This document shows positions 4,842 through 8,818 of a stretch of 8,818 bases of DNA, in pieces. The notes under the pieces were generated by a model. It worked only from the letters and a program-made list of their open reading frames with translations. It had not been told where the DNA came from and did not search any database. The position numbers and the translations under genes were made by a program. How positions within the stretch are numbered: position 1 is the first letter of the stretch; each line of letters opens with the position of its first letter. The stretch spans positions 1 to 8,818 of the forward strand of contig JAPLGR010000083.1 in NCBI GenBank assembly GCA_026390045.1. The letters are read 5' to 3'. The DNA is from Chloroflexota bacterium. GTDB taxonomy: Bacteria > Chloroflexota > Anaerolineae > Anaerolineales > E44-bin32.

Positions 4842-7703
4842 ATGCTCAAGGGCCCTCTTGTCCTTCGTCGACGGCGGGCGCGCGCGGGCGAGCCGCAGTG
4901 GGCGCGGGTATTGGCGCTGACCCTGATGATCACGCTCGGTCTGGCGGCCGGGCTGGCCGCGGTTGCGGGGGCGCTTTTGTTCAGTGAAGTCACGGCCGGC
5001 CTGCCGTCGGTCGAGGGCTATGAGTCGCGCTTCGGATCCGCGCTCGCCCCTGAGCTTCAGGCCACGAAACTCTACGATCGAACCGGTCAGGTGCTGATCT
5101 ACGAGGCCCTGAATCCCGCTGCGGCGGATCGGCGGTGGGTCGACATCGCTGCCGCCTCCCCGGATCGGTTGCCGGTCTTCGGCCAGGCAACGCTGGCGAT
5201 CCAGGATCCTGCGTTCTGGACTCACCCAGGCTATGACTGGCAAGCGACGCTGGCATCCATCATGGGAGCTTCCAGCTCGCCGACACTCACCGAGCAGTTG
5301 GTCGGGCACACCCTGCTGCCACTCGAAGACGCCTCCCGGACCGATGTGGTTCGCCGGCTGCGCGCCGCGGTCTTGGCGGCCGACCTGACACATCGCTACC
5401 CCAAGGATCAGGTGCTCGAGTGGTATCTGAACACCGCCGACTATGGCAACCTGGCCTATGGCATCGATGCTGCGGCGTTGATGTACTTTGGCAAGCATGC
5501 TGGAGATCTGTCGCTGGCGGAGGCGGCCCTCCTGGCCGGGATCCCCCTCCACCCGTCCACCAACCCTGCCGAGGCACCCGAGCAGGCTGATGCGCTCAAG
5601 AATGAGGTGCTGGAGGCCATGAGGCGTTCCGGTTTCATCACCGCGGACCAGCTGGACCGGGCGCGGGCCGAGCGCACCACCATCCAGCCCATGCAGACTC
5701 CAGCCACGGGCAGCGGATGGGACTACGGCCAATTCGCGTGGGATGCCCTCCGCGAAACGTGGGGGTCCGACTTCTCGCGCTGGGGCGGGCTGAGAATCAT
5801 CACAGCCGAGGACCATGATCTGCAGCTCCAGGCTGAGTGTGTGGCGGAGACGCACTTGCGGCGGCTGCGAGGAGGGGATCCTGGTCTGGTAGTGACTGCG
5901 GCGGATGGCTCACCCTGTGTGGCCGCCGGATTGCTCCCCGCTCTCAGGCCGAGCGACGCGGGTGTGGACCACCATGTTGAGAGCATCTCGACTGTGGTCC
6001 TCGACCCGCAGACCGGCGAAGTACTCAGCGTTGTCGGCTCTCCACTCGCGCAGCACGCGGCGGTCTCAGCGCTCTACCCGCTGACCTACCTCGCAGCCTT
6101 CTCGCGCGGCTACGGCCCCGGTACCATGATCCTCGACCTCCCTTCAGATGGAGATGATGTGGAGGCCGGGGACTTCAAGGGGCCCGTGAGGATGAGAACT
6201 GCGCTTGCTGGCGGGCTGGACATGGCGGCGCAGCGGACCTATGCCCTCGCCGGAAGCCAGAATGTGATCCTGATCGCGCATCAGATGGGGATCGAACTCC
6301 CGGGCGACCTCTCCTTGCAGCCGGAAACCATGGGCGGCGGCGCGGCTGAGGTCTCACTGGCAAGCCTGACCACCGCCTTTGGGGTCCTGGCCAACGAGGG
6401 ACGCTGGGTTGGAGTGGACCGTGGCGAGGGTGGGATCGCGCCGATCAGCATTCTCCGCGTTGAAGACTCGGAAGGCACGCCCCTGCAGACGGCGAGTCCG
6501 CAGAGCGGCGCTCTGGTCAGCGCGTCGCTGGCCTACCTGATGAACGATGTGCTCTCCGATGAGACTGCACTCCGCGAGGCATACGGCGCAACGGATGTGC
6601 TCGACATCGGGCGGCCCGCCGCGCTGGTCCTCGATGCACAGCTCAGAGGCATGGACTTCTGGAGCGTGGGCTGTACGCGTGAGCGGGCGGTCGGCGTGTG
6701 GTTGGGTGGTGAGGGTGCCGAGCTCCCCTCAGGCGTCAATGTGTTGAACGGCGCGGCGCCGGTCTGGCACGCGCTGCTCCAATACGCCACACGCGACCTC
6801 CCGGCACAGGATTGGTCGATGCCAGCCGGGGTCAGCGAGATCCAGGTGTGCGACCCGTCGGGTCTGCTCCCTACGCAGTACTGCCCGCGAGTTGTGCGTG
6901 AGGTGTTCATTGAAGGGACCGAGCCCGCCAACTACGACTCACTGTACCAGCCGCTGCGCGTGAATCGTGAGACGGGGAAGCTGGCGACGCTGTTCACGCC
7001 CATCGATCTGGTGGAGGAACGTGTGTACCTCGTCCCGCCTCCGGCCGCTGCCGCCTGGGCGGAGGCGGCAGGGATCGAGAAGCCGCCGACGGAGTACGAC
7101 ACCATGCTGGCCGGCGAGTCTGGCTCGAGCATCGTGAACATCAGCCGTCCGGAGATGTTCGGCTACGTGCGGGGCAAGGTGGTTCTGCGCGGGGCGGCCA
7201 ACCCCAAGGACTTCGAGTACTACCGGCTCCAGTACGGCCAGGGGCTCAATCCGACGCGCTGGGTGCAGATCGGAGCCAACAGTCAGAAAGCAGTGGCGTC
7301 CGGGTCTTTGGGAGAGTGGGACACCGAGGGATTGGAGGGGCTGTACTCGGTGCAACTTGTGGTCGTGTACGGCGAGGGGCAGGTGAGCACAGATGCCGTC
7401 CAGGTGACGGTGGACAACTCGCCGCCGGCGGTGTCGCTTGTGCTGCCGGAACCGGGGACACAGACTCTGCCTCTGGGCAACTCCCTGGTCATCGAGGCCG
7501 ATGTGGCAGATGAGCTGGGCATTGCCAGAGTGGAGTTCCTTGTGGATGGTGAGCCTGTAGGCTTGGCCGAGGCGGCTCCGTACTCGCTGCGTTGGCCGGC
7601 AGACGCCGGCGAGCACACGATCACCGTCCGCGCCACCGATTACGCCGGGAATGTCGGTGAGAGTGAGCCCATCCAGATCGTTGTCGTCGAGCAAGGCGGC
7701 TGA
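4842..7703 (+). CDS. Class A penicillin-binding protein (PBP1C-like) with all key catalytic motifs altered; Ig-like C-terminus
   Basis: The 953-aa membrane-anchored protein has class A PBP architecture. A basic N-terminus (RRRRAR) precedes a signal anchor at about 21-47. The GT51 glycosyltransferase region (about 75-240) keeps YPKDQVLEWYLN, YGIDAAALMYFGK and LSLAEAALLAG. A transpeptidase region covers about 380-650, followed by VCDPSGLLPTQYC (Cys670/Cys681), as in active relatives. Two beta domains close it: about 765-858 and a Big_7-like Ig domain at about 862-950 ending DYAGNVGE. Catalytic positions are lost. In GT motif 1, ED..F..H is QDPAFWTH (Glu to Gln121). In motif 2, STITQQ is PTLTEQ. 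In motif 3, RK..E is RRLRA (Glu to Ala175). SxxK is SALY (Ser409, Tyr412), SxN is GLD (458-460), and KTG is RPA (591-593). The frame is intact and spacing around each motif is kept, so this is not a decayed gene. It is probably a wall-associated pseudoenzyme acting as scaffold or regulator; an unconventional activity cannot be excluded. Confidence 0.9.
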   Translation: MLKGPLVLRRRRARAGEPQWARVLALTLMITLGLAAGLAAVAGALLFSEVTAGLPSVEGYESRFGSALAPELQATKLYDRTGQVLIYEALNPAAADRRWVDIAAASPDRLPVFGQATLAIQDPAFWTHPGYDWQATLASIMGASSSPTLTEQLVGHTLLPLEDASRTDVVRRLRAAVLAADLTHRYPKDQVLEWYLNTADYGNLAYGIDAAALMYFGKHAGDLSLAEAALLAGIPLHPSTNPAEAPEQADALKNEVLEAMRRSGFITADQLDRARAERTTIQPMQTPATGSGWDYGQFAWDALRETWGSDFSRWGGLRIITAEDHDLQLQAECVAETHLRRLRGGDPGLVVTAADGSPCVAAGLLPALRPSDAGVDHHVESISTVVLDPQTGEVLSVVGSPLAQHAAVSALYPLTYLAAFSRGYGPGTMILDLPSDGDDVEAGDFKGPVRMRTALAGGLDMAAQRTYALAGSQNVILIAHQMGIELPGDLSLQPETMGGGAAEVSLASLTTAFGVLANEGRWVGVDRGEGGIAPISILRVEDSEGTPLQTASPQSGALVSASLAYLMNDVLSDETALREAYGATDVLDIGRPAALVLDAQLRGMDFWSVGCTRERAVGVWLGGEGAELPSGVNVLNGAAPVWHALLQYATRDLPAQDWSMPAGVSEIQVCDPSGLLPTQYCPRVVREVFIEGTEPANYDSLYQPLRVNRETGKLATLFTPIDLVEERVYLVPPPAAAAWAEAAGIEKPPTEYDTMLAGESGSSIVNISRPEMFGYVRGKVVLRGAANPKDFEYYRLQYGQGLNPTRWVQIGANSQKAVASGSLGEWDTEGLEGLYSVQLVVVYGEGQVSTDAVQVTVDNSPPAVSLVLPEPGTQTLPLGNSLVIEADVADELGIARVEFLVDGEPVGLAEAAPYSLRWPADAGEHTITVRATDYAGNVGESEPIQIVVVEQGG

Positions 7704-7723
7704 GTACTGCACGTAGCGGGTGC

Positions 7724-7741
7724 CGCGCTGCTTGCAGCGCG
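7724..7741 (+). other. Short hairpin after the PBP-like gene
   Basis: CGCGCTG (7724-7730) and CAGCGCG (7735-7741) form a 7-bp stem with a CTTG tetraloop, 21 nt after the TGA. There is no T-tract. It may protect the 3' end of the mRNA or act with the stronger terminator just downstream. Confidence 0.4.
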
Positions 7742-7760
7742 TCCCAGGGCGGGAAACAAC

Positions 7761-7793
7761 AAGCTCCCGGAGCCTCACGTGCTCCGGGAGCTT
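7761..7793. terminator. Bidirectional rho-independent terminator between convergent genes
   Basis: AAGCTCCCGGAGC (7761-7773) and GCTCCGGGAGCTT (7781-7793) form a perfect 13-bp stem with a 7-nt loop (CTCACGT). On the minus strand it is followed by TTGTTGTTT, a good U-tract. On the plus strand only the short run CTTTGCG follows. It stands between the stop of the PBP-like gene (7703) and the stop of the convergent secreted-protein gene (7809), so it can end both transcripts. Confidence 0.85.
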
Positions 7794-7808
7794 TGCGTGG
7801 AATGCTGG

Positions 7809-8818
7809 CTAGCAGGGGGCGTCCGAGCCTCGGAAGTTGATGCCCGTCTTGTTCTCTCCGGCCCCGAGCGTGACCGGGATTTGCCCGGAGGCGGGGTTCG
7901 TCACGTGCCAGTCACATTGGAGATTCGCCACTGTGACGCAATACGCCCCAGCGGCCAATCCGGTGAAGCTGTAGGAGCCGTTGGACGGGGTGGTTGCCGA
8001 GGCGATCACACTGCCGCCGCAGCTTCCGCTGTGGAGAGACACGTGCACCAACTCGTGGCCCGCATCGGTGGTCCCTTGGAGGACGCGTCCGGCGATCGAG
8101 CCGCTAGGAACAGGCGTTGGCGTGGGCGGGACGTAGCAGATGCCGGGCTCATCACCGTCCGGCGTGAAGCCGACGGCCCAGCGGCAGGAGTTGTCAACGG
8201 CTGCTACAGCCTTGACCGGGTAGTTACTGGAGCCTGAGGTAGGCGAGCCTGCCTCAGCCGCGGTGAAGTGGTCGTTGTAGTCAAACCACTCGGGCTTGTT
8301 GAGGCCCTCGTCGGCCCACACGCCCCACGTCCAGTCGTCGGGCGAACCGATGGCCGCGTACTTGAAGGCCACCTGGACCTTGGTGCTGCCAGTCGGGTCG
8401 AGCCGGATCCAGGCGGCATCGGGATCGGTGCCCTGCCCCTGATCGAAGACCAATTCATCGTATCCGTTGCCGCCCGACGGCGGGTCAGCCGCGATCGGAT
8501 GGGCAGCGCCGACGTCATTGTTGGTGTCGCGCAGGATGCGAACGCCGTTCGTGGTCCAATCGGTACTGGCCGGGGCGGCGCCGACGATCAGGTAGTCACC
8601 ACGGCCGTCGATGTCGAGATCGACTTCGACGCCGTAGACCGCCGTCGATCCGGCGGGAGGCGTTCCTTCAAGGAAGATCGTGACGTAGATCCAGGGGGCG
8701 CCGATGCTCAACTCGCCGCGGGTGATATCGAGGTAGCCCTCATAGTCCATCACGTTGGCGGTGAAGGGGCGCTCAATCTGCAGGGTGTCCAGGTTGTCGG
8801 CGATTGAGCGTCGCTCGC
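7809..8818 (-). CDS. Secreted protein with beta domain, PTPTP linker and CNA-B-like tail; 5' end outside window
   Basis: The frame is open to the right edge: 21 more codons (ERRSIADNLDTLQIERPFTA...) precede the first GTG/ATG at 8753, so the true start lies beyond the window and at least 335 codons are visible. Numbering from the GTG at 8753, the first region (about 1-205) is a beta-rich exported domain with IERPF before it, APWIYVTIFLEGT, YGVEVDLDIDGRGDYLI, WTTNGVRILRD and WTWGVWADEG. The DLDIDGRGD stretch (45-53) resembles a DxDxDG calcium-binding loop. The linker PPTPTPVPSG (209-218) leads to a carboxypeptidase-regulatory/CNA-B-like domain (about 219-308: SIAGRV, NGSYSFTGLAAGAYCVTV). The protein ends in Cys. 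Cys190/206 and Cys245/272/280 suggest disulfides outside the cell. Function unknown; adhesion or binding is inferred only from the folds. It ends at the shared terminator 7761-7793. Confidence 0.85.
   Translation of the reverse strand, partial: ERRSIADNLDTLQIERPFTANVMDYEGYLDITRGELSIGAPWIYVTIFLEGTPPAGSTAVYGVEVDLDIDGRGDYLIVGAAPASTDWTTNGVRILRDTNNDVGAAHPIAADPPSGGNGYDELVFDQGQGTDPDAAWIRLDPTGSTKVQVAFKYAAIGSPDDWTWGVWADEGLNKPEWFDYNDHFTAAEAGSPTSGSSNYPVKAVAAVDNSCRWAVGFTPDGDEPGICYVPPTPTPVPSGSIAGRVLQGTTDAGHELVHVSLHSGSCGGSVIASATTPSNGSYSFTGLAAGAYCVTVANLQCDWHVTNPASGQIPVTLGAGENKTGINFRGSDAPC

Noticed and set aside
4509..5855. 448-codon open frame on the minus strand
   Set aside because: It is antisense to the end of the AKR gene and the GT51 region of the PBP-like gene, both with clear homology on the plus strand. 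Its translation is Arg/Gly/Gln-rich without domains, as expected for an antisense frame in high-GC DNA.
6939..7778. 279-codon minus-strand open frame
   Set aside because: It is antisense to the C-terminal Ig-like domains of the PBP-like protein, crosses the terminator region and shows no motif.
1..8818. CRISPR arrays, tRNA/rRNA genes, insertion sequences, integrases
   Set aside because: I saw no spaced direct repeats of CRISPR type, no cloverleaf or rRNA-like segments, and no transposase or integrase motifs in any frame.

Overview
The window looks like chromosomal DNA of a high-GC bacterium, most probably a member of the Chloroflexota (Anaerolineae-like). This is inferred from style, not from a search. 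The signs are exported lipoproteins with a lipobox Cys followed by long Pro/Thr linkers (including an 'ATQVAATLTAAPT' type stretch), beta-sandwich domains behind those linkers, a large penicillin-binding protein ending in Ig-like domains, and a secreted protein with a PTPTP linker and a CNA-B-like tail. There are no RNA genes, transposons, integrases or CRISPR repeats.

Layout. Positions 1-428 (minus) hold the N-terminal part of an amino-DNA methyltransferase that runs off the left edge. It follows a lipoprotein gene (432-1220, minus) after a single intervening codon and in the same frame. A hairpin (1274-1301) separates that pair from a second minus-strand unit made of a possible truncated ORF (3315-3581), a small, lower-GC protein of 78 aa (3059-3295) and two further lipoproteins (2186-3034 and 1332-2189, joined by an ATGA overlap). 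The three lipoproteins are paralogues that share a likely disulfide pair. The region 3582-3687 is a divergent promoter region containing an inverted repeat between two outward-facing -10 elements, then a perfect 10-bp hairpin in the leader of the plus-strand gene.

On the plus strand, 3688-4656 encodes an aldo/keto reductase that closely resembles the potassium-channel beta-subunit (AKR6) type. The plus-strand ORF at 4842-7703 encodes a 953-residue class A penicillin-binding protein. It ends at a strong bidirectional hairpin terminator (7761-7793), which also ends a convergent minus-strand secreted protein (7809 to beyond 8818).

The main discovery candidate is the penicillin-binding protein. 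Its fold and domain order are kept over 953 uninterrupted codons. However, the catalytic Glu of the glycosyltransferase motif 1 is Gln, the Glu of motif 3 is Ala, and all three transpeptidase motifs are lost (SxxK is SALY, SxN is GLD, KTG is RPA). It reads as a double pseudoenzyme, plausibly a cell-wall scaffold or regulator instead of a synthase. Most of the other genes encode cell-surface proteins, but nothing in the sequence proves that they act together.
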